From positions 1 to 64,000 of the forward strand of contig CAXYYJ010000010.1 in NCBI GenBank assembly GCA_964293475.1: 64,000 nucleotides of DNA, given 5' to 3'. This DNA comes from UBA12170 sp964293475. GTDB lineage: Bacteria > Bacteroidota > Bacteroidia > Bacteroidales > UBA12170. Every line of letters starts with the position of its first letter. Within the stretch, counting starts at the first letter, position 1. Below are positions 36,788 to 46,708 of the stretch, one piece after another. The notes beneath the pieces are model-generated. The model ran no database searches, was not told the DNA's origin, and saw only the letters and a program-made list of their open reading frames with translations. The position numbers and the translations under genes are program-made.

Positions 36788-38407
36788 ATGAAATTCAAAT
36801 ATATATTTCTTCTCTTAATGGTTTTTGCAACAACAATGTCGTGCCGTAAAGACTTTGAGGAAATCGATACAAACCCACAGGGATTTACCACAGCCAGCGA
36901 TGGTTCGTTGTTTAATGGCGTCATTCAGTCACTCATGCTTTCGGGAAATGAGCAGTTCTATATCAACAACGAAATTCTCTATGCTCAAACCCAATCAGCC
37001 GCTTTAACTCAAAATGCCTGGGGAAACTATACCATTGGAACCGAAGATATGTGGGCCAATTATTACCAAACCCTCCCGGCAATCAGAGAGTTGGAAAAAC
37101 GCTTCGATTCCTATGGAGCCAGTGGTGCCGTGACCAATATGCAGGCTATGCTCAAAATTGTAAAAGCATACAAAACCTTTAAACTCACCGATATTTTTGG
37201 CGATATTCCCTACTCAGAAGCAGGTTTGGGCTATCAGGATTTAACCAAACTTCACCCCGCTTACGATGCCCAAAGGGATATTTATCTTTCACTTCTGGAA
37301 GATTTGGCCTGGGCTTCGGCCAATATCAACGATACCATTGAGAGTGAAGAACCTTATACCACATTTTCGGGTTTCGACAAGCTTTTTAACGGCGATTTGG
37401 CCATGTGGCGCAAGTTTTCCAACAGTCTGAGACTTCGTTATGCCATGCGGATGCATGAGAAAGAACCCGAAATTTCGGCTCAAATCATTGCCGAAATCAT
37501 CAACAATAAATTACCCGTAATCCAGGGCTACGATTTTATTACCTCGGTTTTGGAGAGTGCCTGCATTTGGCCGGGTGCCAATGGAATTACAAACAGCAGT
37601 GTAAGCTGGTCGTTTCGCGAGCACAACGGGCTACGCATGGGCTCCAATATGTGGCAACAACTTTCCAACAGCGACGATCCATCGGGTTCAGGTATTTTCG
37701 ACCCGAGAGCCTATATTTTCTTCGAAGGCGATGAGTTTGACCATTGGGTACCTTTTCCGCAAATTCCCGATGCAACCACCCCATCGGCCCAGGGAATTCC
37801 TTATGGAAGCCATCGCGACGATAACGGAAACTACCACGTAAAACCCAATGTGAACTATTCGCCCTTCAATTTCTTTATTATTGCCGATGAAAGCTTCATG
37901 CCTGTTATTCTGATGACTGGAGCCGAAGTGCATTTTATTCTGGCCGAAGCTTATTTCAGAGGAATTGGAGTAGCCGAAGACCGAATGACTGCCGATATAG
38001 AATATATGAACGGAATCAATGCCTCGGTTGAATGGTGGGTAAACCTTGCGGGCCGACTGAGATTGCCCGTTTCGGGAGTGAGATTTGGCGATAAAGTTAC
38101 CTATCCAAACTATCTAAACGCAGCTTCGGTGCTGGGTCGTTTTGGCTCATGGATGGCCACTACCGACGAAGAAAAACTCAAATTTATTTATACCCAGCGA
38201 TGGATTGATGCTTTCCGTCAACCCTGGGAAGCCTATGCTTTAACCCGCAGAACCAATATGACTCCCCGCATGGGCGATCCCATCAATCATTTCCGTATGC
38301 CTTATCCACCTTCCGAGGCAATCTATAATTCAGAAAATATGAGTGAGGCGAGAACCAATCAGGGGGGAGACGAACCAACCACAAAAATTTGGTGGGTTCC
38401 GCAATAA
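36788..38407 (+). CDS. SusD/RagB-like outer-membrane lipoprotein (SusD-2 family)
   Basis: About 539 residues. The signal peptide has a lipobox cysteine in ATTMSC, so it would be surface lipidated. The protein matches the SusD-and-RagB second family (SusD_2): EIDTNPQGFT at the start, MWANYYQTLP, FKLTDIFGDIPYSEA and RKFSNSLRLRYAMRM. Together with the SusC protein before it (48 bases between), it forms the outer-membrane substrate-capture pair. The ATG at 36788 is preferred over one at 36740, which overlaps the SusC stop and precedes the signal peptide by 16 residues. The ligand is unknown; members of this group are often associated with peptides or other non-starch substrates. Confidence 0.9.
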   Translation: MKFKYIFLLLMVFATTMSCRKDFEEIDTNPQGFTTASDGSLFNGVIQSLMLSGNEQFYINNEILYAQTQSAALTQNAWGNYTIGTEDMWANYYQTLPAIRELEKRFDSYGASGAVTNMQAMLKIVKAYKTFKLTDIFGDIPYSEAGLGYQDLTKLHPAYDAQRDIYLSLLEDLAWASANINDTIESEEPYTTFSGFDKLFNGDLAMWRKFSNSLRLRYAMRMHEKEPEISAQIIAEIINNKLPVIQGYDFITSVLESACIWPGANGITNSSVSWSFREHNGLRMGSNMWQQLSNSDDPSGSGIFDPRAYIFFEGDEFDHWVPFPQIPDATTPSAQGIPYGSHRDDNGNYHVKPNVNYSPFNFFIIADESFMPVILMTGAEVHFILAEAYFRGIGVAEDRMTADIEYMNGINASVEWWVNLAGRLRLPVSGVRFGDKVTYPNYLNAASVLGRFGSWMATTDEEKLKFIYTQRWIDAFRQPWEAYALTRRTNMTPRMGDPINHFRMPYPPSEAIYNSENMSEARTNQGGDEPTTKIWWVPQ

Positions 38408-38456
38408 CGAATTGAAAAAATTAAAATAGAATAAGTGTTAAACAAAAATCAAAGTC

Positions 38457-40964
38457 ATGAAAAACAGTTACTTAAGAATTTCAATGTTGTTTGTAGCCAT
38501 GCTATTCACAGCCTTGACGCAAATACAGGCTCAGTCGAACCAGTATCTGCATTACGATTGTACCAACCAAAACTATGTGGTGCTTGAGAATGCCTCACAA
38601 TACATAGCCAATAAACCCGGCTTTACCATGGCGGGTTGGTTCATCGACGATTATCTGGAATATGGTCAGGGAATCATGGGTTTCAGAGGAAACCAGGGGT
38701 TCTATATGATTGAGCTTGCCGACGGAAAAATAGAGTGCCGTTTTCAGAACTCAGCAGGAACTCTCTACGAGTATGTGGCTCCTACCAATACAGTGATTCC
38801 GCAGGTTTGGCAACATTTTGCCTGGGTATTCGATGGTTCCAATGTAATTCTCTACGTAAATGGTATCCTTAAAGGCAGCAAGCCCGCATCGGGAACTTTC
38901 ACTGCCAGCGACATTCATTTCACCATTGGTCGAAGCATTCTTGCCGACTTAAATTTCTACTGGTGTGGTGGTTCCGATGAAGTTACCGTTTGGAGCAAGG
39001 CATTAACTGCGGATGAAATTCAGGATATGATGGCCAACGAGCTCAATGGCGACGAGCCCGGATTGGAATTATACTATAAACACAATCAAGGGGTTCCCGG
39101 TGGCAACAATACCTCCATCACCACTTTAATTTCTGAAGTGGATTCCCCCAACCGCGATGCTGATTTGGTTAACTTCACCATGGATGGCGAAACTTCCAAT
39201 TTCATTGGCGATCTGGATCCCGGATATCAGGCCATTGCTTTCCTTCCTATACCCAACAAACTCACCTCCGATGAGCCATTTCAGGTAGAAGCCACAGCAA
39301 CTTCGGGTTTGCCCGTAACTTTCACAGTGCTTTCGGGCCCTGCCACCATGGATGGAAATACAGTTACCCTAACCGGTGATATGGGCGAAGTGGCCATAGA
39401 AGCCAATCAGGCAGGTAATGGTACTTACGATCCAGCCGAACCTGTAGTTCAGCGTTTTAATGTTTTAGACCCCATGCTCCATCTCCCCGAAATCGACATT
39501 CGTAACCCATTGGCAGGCGATGTATTTGTTTCAACACTTTCCGAAATTCAACTGGCTTGTGTTTCAACCATCGATTTCCCCGAGCTTTTCGATGTAACCT
39601 GGGTTAAATTCAGAGTGAACGGACAAACCATCCAAGCACAGAAATTCTGGAACGGACATTTCACCGGATGGTGGGCACCTCCAGCCTATGGAACCTACAC
39701 AGTGGAAGTAATGGCCTCCAATAATTTTGGCGCCGTGAAAACCGAAACCATGAGCATTAATGTGGTTCCAACCGCTACCAATACTGAAGTAATTGCCTTC
39801 ACCGACATCTGGATCAACCCCAATCATACCGAAGAAACCATTGATGCCGAATTGCCTTCATTCCTGGGAGCCTATAATCAAATCACAGGAACTCTGAGAG
39901 TATCGTGCCCCGATGGTGGCTGCGGAGAGTGGGACCGTGTAGCTTTTGTAGAAGCACAGGACAAAGAAGGTAACTGGTTCAAAATCATTCAGTACATCAC
40001 TCCCTATGGCGTGGCTTGTTCTCACGCCATCGATCTTACCGATTTTTCATCCATTTTACAGGGTAAAACCAAATTCAGAGTAAGCTGCGGAACTTTAGAC
40101 AATGGTTTCGATTACGAATTGAAACTTAACTACTATGCAGGAACAGCCCCTTATCTATACAGCAGTGTAGATCAGATTTGGCGGGCTATTTACTGGTTTG
40201 GCGATTATGCCAACCTTCAACCTGTGGAGCCCGTGGACTATGAATTCCCCGAAAACACTCAGGCTGCAACGTTAAAATTAGTTTCCAGCGGTCACGGTTG
40301 GGGAAGCACCAATACTGGCAATGCTGCCGAGTTTTACGAAGCTACTCACGACATTACAGTAAACGGAGTAAAAACATTTACCCAGCACAACTGGGTGGTT
40401 TGTAACCCCAACCCCGATGCTTGTCAGCCCCAAAACGGTACCTGGTATTATAACCGCGCCGGATGGTGTCCAGGTTCCATTGCACAATGGTTCGATTATG
40501 ATTTAACCGATTATATCAGCTCCAGCGGAATAGAGTTGGGTTATATTTTCTTCGAAGATTATATTGACTATTGTCACCCCAATCACCCCAACTGTGTCAC
40601 CGGAACTACCTGCAGCAATTGCGAAGATGGATTTAATCCACAGTTAGATGTGGCTTGTAATCTGGTAAGTTTTGCAAACAGTCCCATTATTGTTGTGGGA
40701 AATCAGGACGCAAAACCCGTTTCCAATTTACTGAGTATTTTCCCCAATCCATCAACCGGTGTTTTTGAAATTTCGGTGAGCAGCACCCAAAAACTCTCCG
40801 ATGCTCAAATCACTGTTTACGACAATATGAACCGCGCCGTTAAGCAAATGGAGTGGGATGGAAAAGACACTCAAATCGACCTGACACAGCAACCCAAAGG
40901 CATTTATTTTGTAAAGGTAAACGCTAAAGATTGGTCGGAAGTAAGAAAGATTATCGTTCAATAA
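38457..40964 (+). CDS. PNGase F-like T9SS-secreted glycoamidase with LamG domain
   Basis: 835 residues. A signal peptide ends near IQAQ. A LamG/concanavalin-like domain (about 30-200) is followed by Ig-like segments and then by a PNGase F-type pair of jelly-roll domains (about 440-740): SCPDGGCGEWDR, the TITWYY-like NGTWYYNRAGWCPGS stretch and a cysteine-rich loop resemble Elizabethkingia PNGase F. That enzyme releases N-glycans from asparagine. The last 75 residues are a type A T9SS sorting domain (SIFPNPSTG). It lies 50 bases after SusD, on the same strand, so it likely belongs to the same unit. Catalytic aspartate and glutamates were not individually assigned. Confidence 0.85.
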   Translation: MKNSYLRISMLFVAMLFTALTQIQAQSNQYLHYDCTNQNYVVLENASQYIANKPGFTMAGWFIDDYLEYGQGIMGFRGNQGFYMIELADGKIECRFQNSAGTLYEYVAPTNTVIPQVWQHFAWVFDGSNVILYVNGILKGSKPASGTFTASDIHFTIGRSILADLNFYWCGGSDEVTVWSKALTADEIQDMMANELNGDEPGLELYYKHNQGVPGGNNTSITTLISEVDSPNRDADLVNFTMDGETSNFIGDLDPGYQAIAFLPIPNKLTSDEPFQVEATATSGLPVTFTVLSGPATMDGNTVTLTGDMGEVAIEANQAGNGTYDPAEPVVQRFNVLDPMLHLPEIDIRNPLAGDVFVSTLSEIQLACVSTIDFPELFDVTWVKFRVNGQTIQAQKFWNGHFTGWWAPPAYGTYTVEVMASNNFGAVKTETMSINVVPTATNTEVIAFTDIWINPNHTEETIDAELPSFLGAYNQITGTLRVSCPDGGCGEWDRVAFVEAQDKEGNWFKIIQYITPYGVACSHAIDLTDFSSILQGKTKFRVSCGTLDNGFDYELKLNYYAGTAPYLYSSVDQIWRAIYWFGDYANLQPVEPVDYEFPENTQAATLKLVSSGHGWGSTNTGNAAEFYEATHDITVNGVKTFTQHNWVVCNPNPDACQPQNGTWYYNRAGWCPGSIAQWFDYDLTDYISSSGIELGYIFFEDYIDYCHPNHPNCVTGTTCSNCEDGFNPQLDVACNLVSFANSPIIVVGNQDAKPVSNLLSIFPNPSTGVFEISVSSTQKLSDAQITVYDNMNRAVKQMEWDGKDTQIDLTQQPKGIYFVKVNAKDWSEVRKIIVQ

Positions 40965-40989
40965 TATTTTTGTATACAAACCAAAGGCC

Positions 40990-41025
40990 CCGAACTGTTT
41001 TTATAACGGTTCGGAGCTTTTTTTT
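40990..41025 (+). terminator. Rho-independent terminator after the PNGase F-like gene
   Basis: CCGAAC at 40990-40995 pairs with GTTCGG at 41009-41014, and eight T residues follow at 41018-41025. It closes the SusC-SusD-PNGase unit. Confidence 0.8.
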
Positions 41026-41036
41026 GCGGGAAACTA

Positions 41037-41085
41037 AACAGGCTAAAGGCCTGTTATCATTTGAGCCAGGAGCAATGCTCCTGGC
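41037..41085. repeat. Two adjacent small inverted repeats
   Basis: AACAGGC (41037-41043) pairs with GCCTGTT (41049-41055). Just after it, GCCAGGAGCA (41065-41074) and TGCTCCTGGC (41076-41085) are perfect reverse complements. The pair resembles the intergenic repeats that follow genes in several Bacteroidota. It lies in the 353-base gap before the HAF-repeat gene. Confidence 0.75.
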
Positions 41086-41317
41086 AATGAGTAGAATATA
41101 TTTCCGCAGCCTGTAAGGCTAACTCATCATTAGTCATAAAAATATCAAAATCAAATCCCCATAATCCATTAAGACAATCATTTTTTTGGCATCCTGGCGT
41201 GAAGAATATTCCTCTGAAAATTTTGATTTTATCAATAAATCAATATCTTTAGCCAATAATTGAATACATTTTTATCGAAAAAATCCAATTTTATAATCAT
41301 AATCTAAACCTAATCAC

Positions 41318-42961
41318 ATGAAAAAAAATGTACTAACTATTTTAATGATTCTGCTCAGCGTATTTGCAGGTTTTTCTCAAAGCCAGGTATCGCGGTCAGC
41401 AGAAATTAGCAAGAATCCGACATTGGATTCCAGAACCTTGCTCAAGCCCCTGAAGACCAATCAACCCAATGCCCGCTCCACTTATAAGAGCACTTCGGAG
41501 AATGTCACCATGACAATTCTCCTCGATGAATACACTTTTCCAAACGATATTAGCGACGATGGTGATAAGGCAATCATCTTGCTTTTTGGTGGCGGAAGTG
41601 CCTATTGGACAGCCGATGGTGGCGTGCAAGGACTTACGGGCGAAGCCTATTCTGTAGCCGAAGATGGATTGGTGGCAGGAACTTTCCCCAATGCCGATTA
41701 TATGTACCAGGGAACAGCAATGAATACTGGTGGTACCTGGGATTACAATTCGAATACCTGGACTTTTCTGGGCGAAAATCCCAACCAACCCGAGTTTTTT
41801 GGTCCGGACTATAATAGTGTTTGGGGCATGAGTGGTGATGGAGTGACCCTGGCCGGAATGCAATGGTATCCCGATTACAGTGTTGAAGCCTTTAAATGGA
41901 CCGAACAAGGCGGATATGCTATGATTGGTGCCGGTCTTCCTTTCGGCTCAAGGCCCAATGGAGTGAGCCGCGATGGTTCACTCATCTACGGATGGGCCGA
42001 AACATCTTCCGTAAGCCGGTCCCCCGTTATCTTTACCGGATTTGGAGTTTTTTATGTTGACCAGACCAACTGGGGCGAAGCCTTTGGCTCATCTACTTCT
42101 GGAAGCTACGTGGTTGGCGAAGTGGGCAGCAACAATTTTATTTGGTCGCCCGACGAAGAATTGGTGCTTTTTCCCAATTCACTCAACGCGGGAGCCATGA
42201 CCTCGGTGGCCGTTTCCAACGATAAATCTGTTTATGGCTACACCAACGAAGCCTGGCCTCCATTTCCCGATAGCAGAAGAGCCTTTGCCCGCCTGCCCGA
42301 CGGAACCATGCAATCGTTTAACGATTATGCCGAAAACCGTGGAATGGCCGATGCTCAGGATTGGACCTTTTTTAGCATCAACGACGTTACCCCCGATGGA
42401 AATACTTTTCTGGGAGCCGGTATTACCCCCGAAAATGTGATGGTTACCTTTAAACTCACCTTCGAGCCCGAAGTTACCACCCATCATTTAACGCTTTTAA
42501 GCGATCCTGAGGGTATTGGAAATCAGATAGGAGAAGGTGACTACGAGGCCGGAACAATGGTTACGGTTTCTACAGAACCTACGGCTTCGGGTTATTTTTT
42601 TCAGTACTGGATGGACGAGAACGGTAATAATATTTCAGAAGACCTATCTTTTGTTTATGAAATGCCCGATAGCGCTGTTACTCTCACTGCACTCTATTTA
42701 TTGTGGGATGGAACCAATACCCTGGAAAACAAGCAGATGTCTGCTTATCCCAATCCAGTATCAGATGTGTTGAATTTGGAGTTTGTATCAACCCCCGAAA
42801 GAATTGTTATTTACGATTCGAAAGGAGTGGAGGTAGTGAATCAGGCAGTCACCGAAAAAACCATCATTATTCCATTAAACAACTTGCCAAATGGATTGTA
42901 TACCATTTCAGCATCGTTTAATAATCAGGTTATTACCAGAAAAATTCAGATTGTGAAATAA
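41318..42961 (+). CDS. T9SS-secreted HAF-repeat protein
   Basis: 547 residues with a signal peptide (ending FAGFSQ). The central part (about 60-390) contains HAF-type repeats such as GEAYSVAEDGLVAGTF, VWGMSGDGVTLAG and GVSRDGSLIYGWA, found in extracellular proteins of unknown function. An InlB-B-like segment (about 390-475, GYFFQYWMDENGN) follows, then a type A T9SS sorting domain (last 70 residues, starting near AYPNPVSD). The N terminus has a Ser-rich spacer. It appears to be transcribed alone, with a hairpin between it and the convergent exosortase gene. No enzyme activity is predicted. Confidence 0.85.
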   Translation: MKKNVLTILMILLSVFAGFSQSQVSRSAEISKNPTLDSRTLLKPLKTNQPNARSTYKSTSENVTMTILLDEYTFPNDISDDGDKAIILLFGGGSAYWTADGGVQGLTGEAYSVAEDGLVAGTFPNADYMYQGTAMNTGGTWDYNSNTWTFLGENPNQPEFFGPDYNSVWGMSGDGVTLAGMQWYPDYSVEAFKWTEQGGYAMIGAGLPFGSRPNGVSRDGSLIYGWAETSSVSRSPVIFTGFGVFYVDQTNWGEAFGSSTSGSYVVGEVGSNNFIWSPDEELVLFPNSLNAGAMTSVAVSNDKSVYGYTNEAWPPFPDSRRAFARLPDGTMQSFNDYAENRGMADAQDWTFFSINDVTPDGNTFLGAGITPENVMVTFKLTFEPEVTTHHLTLLSDPEGIGNQIGEGDYEAGTMVTVSTEPTASGYFFQYWMDENGNNISEDLSFVYEMPDSAVTLTALYLLWDGTNTLENKQMSAYPNPVSDVLNLEFVSTPERIVIYDSKGVEVVNQAVTEKTIIIPLNNLPNGLYTISASFNNQVITRKIQIVK

Positions 42962-43028
42962 TAGATTTTTTAATTAAATGTCCTGCCAACAGGTTTGGTT
43001 GGAGATTAATCATAAATCATTTAATAGA

Positions 43029-43072
43029 TAGCCCGCTCCTTGTTTAAAAGCAATAGTGGGCTATTTCTTTTT
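43029..43072. terminator. Bidirectional terminator between convergent genes
   Basis: TAGCCCGCT (43029-43037) pairs with AGTGGGCTA (43055-43063) with one G-U pair, followed by a T-rich tail. The far arm overlaps the end of the exosortase gene on the other strand. Confidence 0.65.
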
Positions 43073-43624
43073 CAGCTTTTCGACCCAATAAACCCACAAT
43101 CCAAAAATGACCACATAGAACAAGGGGCGGAAAATATTGTCGTGACTGAAATTCCAATAATCAGGCAGAGTAACTAATACCACTGCCAAACCAAAGATTC
43201 TAACCAAATTGGTAATATGGACAATAAAAATTCCAAGTGGTATAAACCACAGTTTATGTCGCCACGGGCCAGGGAAAATCAACATTACCAGGGCAAACTG
43301 AATCATTTGTTTTAAACCTGAGCAACTATGATTTATTATCATAAATCCTGTATTTCCCCAATACATGGTGCGACCTTCAGTTGCGATGTCCATTCCGAGA
43401 ATGTTCTGAATGAACCAACTACTTTGGATAAATACATGTTCGGAAAAAATTTCATGCATGTTGTTCATCAATCCGGAGATCGGGAAATAATCGATAGTAA
43501 CCCAATAGCGGTAGGAATAATGAATGATAAGAGTTAAAAAAATAAAAATCCCCACGTCGACCATGGGCTCAAGTTTCTTCTTCTTTACAAATGCGTTAAA
43601 TTGAGCATAATAGGTTTTGAGCAT
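43061..43624 (-). CDS. Exosortase/archaeosortase family protein
   Basis: A 187-residue multi-pass membrane protein with about six hydrophobic helices. Exosortases are membrane cysteine transpeptidases that cleave a C-terminal sorting signal. The three catalytic residues are visible: C101 in NHSCSGLKQ, R142 in ITNLVRIFG and H161 in NFSHDNIFR. It resembles the short, stand-alone exosortases of Bacteroidota (XrtF or related forms); which subtype I cannot say. It is downstream of, and on the same strand as, a PorE-like OmpA gene (51-base gap). The two small proteins at 24724-25304 carry sorting-signal-like tails and are possible substrates. Confidence 0.88.
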   Translation of the reverse strand: MLKTYYAQFNAFVKKKKLEPMVDVGIFIFLTLIIHYSYRYWVTIDYFPISGLMNNMHEIFSEHVFIQSSWFIQNILGMDIATEGRTMYWGNTGFMIINHSCSGLKQMIQFALVMLIFPGPWRHKLWFIPLGIFIVHITNLVRIFGLAVVLVTLPDYWNFSHDNIFRPLFYVVIFGLWVYWVEKLKKK

Positions 43625-43675
43625 ACAAAATATTTTTGGCTAAAATAATTAAAAAGCGTTTTGAAAACTGTGGAT

Positions 43676-45658
43676 TTATTTTTTTATCAGGAAAACAGTT
43701 CTGCGGTTTTGGGCTCTGCCTTCTTCGGTTTGATTTGTTGCTATGGGTTGTGTTTCACCATATCCTTTCGACGATAAGCGGCTCGATGCAATTCCCTTTT
43801 CTATCAGATGCAAATAAACCGACCGGGCTCTTTTGTCAGATAAATCCATATTGGTTTGGTCGTTGCCCACATTGTCGGTATGTCCTTGAATTTCAATTTC
43901 GATGGATGGATTTTCAGATAAAAAAGATGCAAATTCATCAATAATTTTCTTTGCATCGGCGGATAACTCAGCCGAGTTGGTGATGAAATTGATGTCGTCA
44001 ATTTTGTAGCTTTCGCCTACTTTTATCTCTTTCATCACTATATCCAGCTTTTTAGGCTCATTGAGAGTTGTATCCTCTGTGCTCAGAAGCCTGGAAGAAA
44101 ATATGTATCCATCATTTTTTACAGTGAGCACCTGATTGTCTTTAAACAGAATGGCTGCCACATATTTACCCGTATTGGTATCCACCGGAATTTCGGTGAT
44201 GGCTTTTGTGCGCATATTTTTAAGCTGAACTTTGGCCCGAATGGGCTCCAGATTTTCTCCCACATCTACGGTTCCTTTGATAAACAATACCTTTTGCGGA
44301 CGGGCTTCGGGATAAAGGGGAAAAGTATACAGATTCCAGTTGTTGTTTTCGTCAATTCGGTTGCTGGCGTAGTAGCCATATTGACCGTCGGTGCTCACAA
44401 AAAAGCCCAGGTCGTCGTCGAACGAATTGATGGGATATCCAATATTGGTGGGCTTTTGCCACTCATTCTGCTCGTTAAACCGGCTGAAGAAAATATCATA
44501 TCCCCCCAAACCTTTGTGGCCGTCGGAGGAGAAATAAAGTGTTTGGCTATCGGTGTGAATAAAGGGCGATTTTTCGTTTCCCGGGGTGTTGATGGGTGCG
44601 CCAACATTCTCCGGATTGCTCCATTTCCCATCTTTGTCGCGGGTGATTAAATAAATATCGTAACCCCCCAAGCCGCCATTTCGGTTCGATGCAAAATAAA
44701 TTTTGGAACCATCGGAAGTAACTGAGGGTTGCGATTCCCAGCTATCGGGTCCGTTGATATGTTCGCCCAAGCCTTCTATTTTGCTCCAGTACCCATCGCT
44801 GAACCGACTGTGATAAAGATCGCAATTCAGATATTTAGTTTTAGGATCGCGGGTGCAAACCGTATAATACAAATCGTTGTTATCGATGGTGAGGGTGGCG
44901 GCGCCTTCGTTCTCCACTTTATTGAAAGGAGAATCCATATCCCAGCCTTGCTCAAAAAAGCCTTCATGGTTTCGTAAGCTATAAGTAAATACTTCTTTTT
45001 CAACTACTTCCTGCGTAAGTCCGCGGGTAACATATTGTTTTTGACGGCGGGTAAATAGCGCAAATTCATTGTCGGGCGAAATGATGGGCAAATATTCATC
45101 GGATGCGGTTGAAATGCCCGGAACCACCACAGGCTCAAAGGGCACAGGATGGCTCAGAAGCTCCTGCATAACTTTGGCATACTCCAGATAATTCTTTATC
45201 TCGAAGTAGTCGTCGTCGGTTTTAATTAAATCCACATCCTTTAAAAAATGCTCAAAGCAGGGGATGGCCTTATCAAATTCTTTATTGCCATAGTATATTT
45301 TCCCCAGATAGAAATAGGAGTATAGCACACTGTCGGCGCATAGTTCTATGGACTTTTCGAAATATTTTCGGGCCGTTTTAATGTTGGGTCTTGAATTTTC
45401 GATGTAGAAAATCCCCAGCGACATTTGAGCCTGCGCATAGTCGGGGTAGGATTTGGCCAGCTGAAACATGAGCTCACTGGCTTCGCCATAGTTTTTTTGC
45501 TGAAAGAGCTCCCAGGATTTCTGGTATTCTTTCTGATCCTTTTTCGATAGCTGCATCTCACAATTTTGCGCTTCAATGCTACCAAGGGGCAATAAATAAC
45601 AGCAAATCAAGACAAAAAACCACCAGGATTTCTTAGCTGTATCAATCATTTGTATCAT
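43676..45658 (-). CDS. PorE-like TPR/beta-propeller/OmpA protein
   Basis: About 660 residues. A signal peptide (ending SIEAQ) leads into TPR repeats (about 45-150), a PD40/WD40-like propeller (about 190-420 with SDGSKIYFASNRNGGLGGYD and related repeats), a carboxypeptidase-regulatory-like domain (about 450-520) and an OmpA peptidoglycan-binding domain at the C terminus (NFITNSAELS, IEIEIQGHTDNVGND). This four-part order is that of PorE, a T9SS component anchored to peptidoglycan, but OmpA proteins of this shape have many paralogues. Alternative starts are at 45682 (TTG) and 45649 (ATG); the ATG at 45658 is preferred. Divergent from the dihydrouridine synthase. Confidence 0.88.
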   Translation of the reverse strand: MIQMIDTAKKSWWFFVLICCYLLPLGSIEAQNCEMQLSKKDQKEYQKSWELFQQKNYGEASELMFQLAKSYPDYAQAQMSLGIFYIENSRPNIKTARKYFEKSIELCADSVLYSYFYLGKIYYGNKEFDKAIPCFEHFLKDVDLIKTDDDYFEIKNYLEYAKVMQELLSHPVPFEPVVVPGISTASDEYLPIISPDNEFALFTRRQKQYVTRGLTQEVVEKEVFTYSLRNHEGFFEQGWDMDSPFNKVENEGAATLTIDNNDLYYTVCTRDPKTKYLNCDLYHSRFSDGYWSKIEGLGEHINGPDSWESQPSVTSDGSKIYFASNRNGGLGGYDIYLITRDKDGKWSNPENVGAPINTPGNEKSPFIHTDSQTLYFSSDGHKGLGGYDIFFSRFNEQNEWQKPTNIGYPINSFDDDLGFFVSTDGQYGYYASNRIDENNNWNLYTFPLYPEARPQKVLFIKGTVDVGENLEPIRAKVQLKNMRTKAITEIPVDTNTGKYVAAILFKDNQVLTVKNDGYIFSSRLLSTEDTTLNEPKKLDIVMKEIKVGESYKIDDINFITNSAELSADAKKIIDEFASFLSENPSIEIEIQGHTDNVGNDQTNMDLSDKRARSVYLHLIEKGIASSRLSSKGYGETQPIATNQTEEGRAQNRRTVFLIKK

Positions 45659-45690
45659 TCGATAATTGAATTTGGCAATCAATAAAATTA

Positions 45691-45698
45691 TAAATTTG
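45691..45698 (+). promoter_or_regulatory. Candidate -7 element for the dihydrouridine synthase
   Basis: TAAATTTG matches TAnnTTTG and lies 32 bases before the ATG at 45731, inside the divergent intergenic region. Confidence 0.4.
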
Positions 45699-45730
45699 TT
45701 GTTTGTTCAGCAACCTCTTTAGTTAATTCG

Positions 45731-46708
45731 ATGATACTTTATCTGGCACCTTTGCAGGGCTATACCGAAGCCTATTTTCGTAATGCTTACAGCAAGTATT
45801 TCGATAGTTTCGATCATGCCATTGCCCCATTTATTTCCAGCGGCAAAGGCGATTCCATCAAGTCGTCACGCATAAGAGATTTACTGCACGAAAATAATCA
45901 TAAAATGCCGGTTGACCCGCAAATAATAGGGAAATATGCACCGGATTTTATCCCTTTGGCCAAATATCTCTACAATTACGGCTACAAAACGCTCAATATC
46001 AATATGGGATGCCCAATAGTGAGCATTGCTCAAAAAATGCGTGGGTCGGGTCTCATTGCATATCCAGAAGTGATAGAGATGTTGCTCGAGAAGCTTTTTA
46101 GCGAAGTTCAAAACGATATCAGCATTAAAATAAGGCTGGGGTTTTATGAAAAAGACGAGATAAAGAGTCTGATGCCACTGCTCAATCAGTTTCCACTCAA
46201 GGAGCTCATTGTTCATCCCCGTCTCGGAAGCCACATGTATCAGGGGACTCCCGATTTGGATGCCTTTGAATGGTGTGTAAAAAAATCGAAAGCCCCGGTA
46301 ATTTACAGTGGCGATATTTTTTCGGTGGAGGCCATGGAAGCCCTGAAAAGCCGGTTTCCACAACAGGAAAAATGGATGATAGGCAGGGGAGTGATCTATG
46401 ATTTGTTTTTACCCTGGGAAATAAAGCACGGCTCCATGAGTATGGCTGATAAACGGGAACTTTTTCCACTTTTTCATCAGGCTTTGCTTGAAGAAGTGAT
46501 AAATTACCGTAGCCGCTCACGCAATCAGCTGAACAAGATGAAAGAGTATTGGGGTTATTTTAGCCGGCAGTTTCAGAATTACGAGGCAATTCACTATAAA
46601 CTCACCCGCACCAATACCTTGGAAGAGTTTCAGGAGCTCAGTGCCAAAGTCATGAAAGAAGAAGCCTGGCGCTCACATCCCATCATTGATCGACCCATGT
46701 CTGAATAG
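45731..46708 (+). CDS. tRNA-dihydrouridine synthase (Dus)
   Basis: A flavoenzyme of 325 residues that reduces uridine to dihydrouridine in tRNA using FMN. It has an N-terminal TIM barrel with the active cysteine C94 in NMGCP, the phosphate-binding KIRLG, HPRLG, YSGDI and MIGRG motifs, and a helical C-terminal domain (from about 240). The missing GG in some motifs resembles the DusC-like group. Its start ATG follows a -7 promoter motif and it diverges from the PorE-like gene. Not part of a visible operon. Confidence 0.9.
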   Translation: MILYLAPLQGYTEAYFRNAYSKYFDSFDHAIAPFISSGKGDSIKSSRIRDLLHENNHKMPVDPQIIGKYAPDFIPLAKYLYNYGYKTLNINMGCPIVSIAQKMRGSGLIAYPEVIEMLLEKLFSEVQNDISIKIRLGFYEKDEIKSLMPLLNQFPLKELIVHPRLGSHMYQGTPDLDAFEWCVKKSKAPVIYSGDIFSVEAMEALKSRFPQQEKWMIGRGVIYDLFLPWEIKHGSMSMADKRELFPLFHQALLEEVINYRSRSRNQLNKMKEYWGYFSRQFQNYEAIHYKLTRTNTLEEFQELSAKVMKEEAWRSHPIIDRPMSE

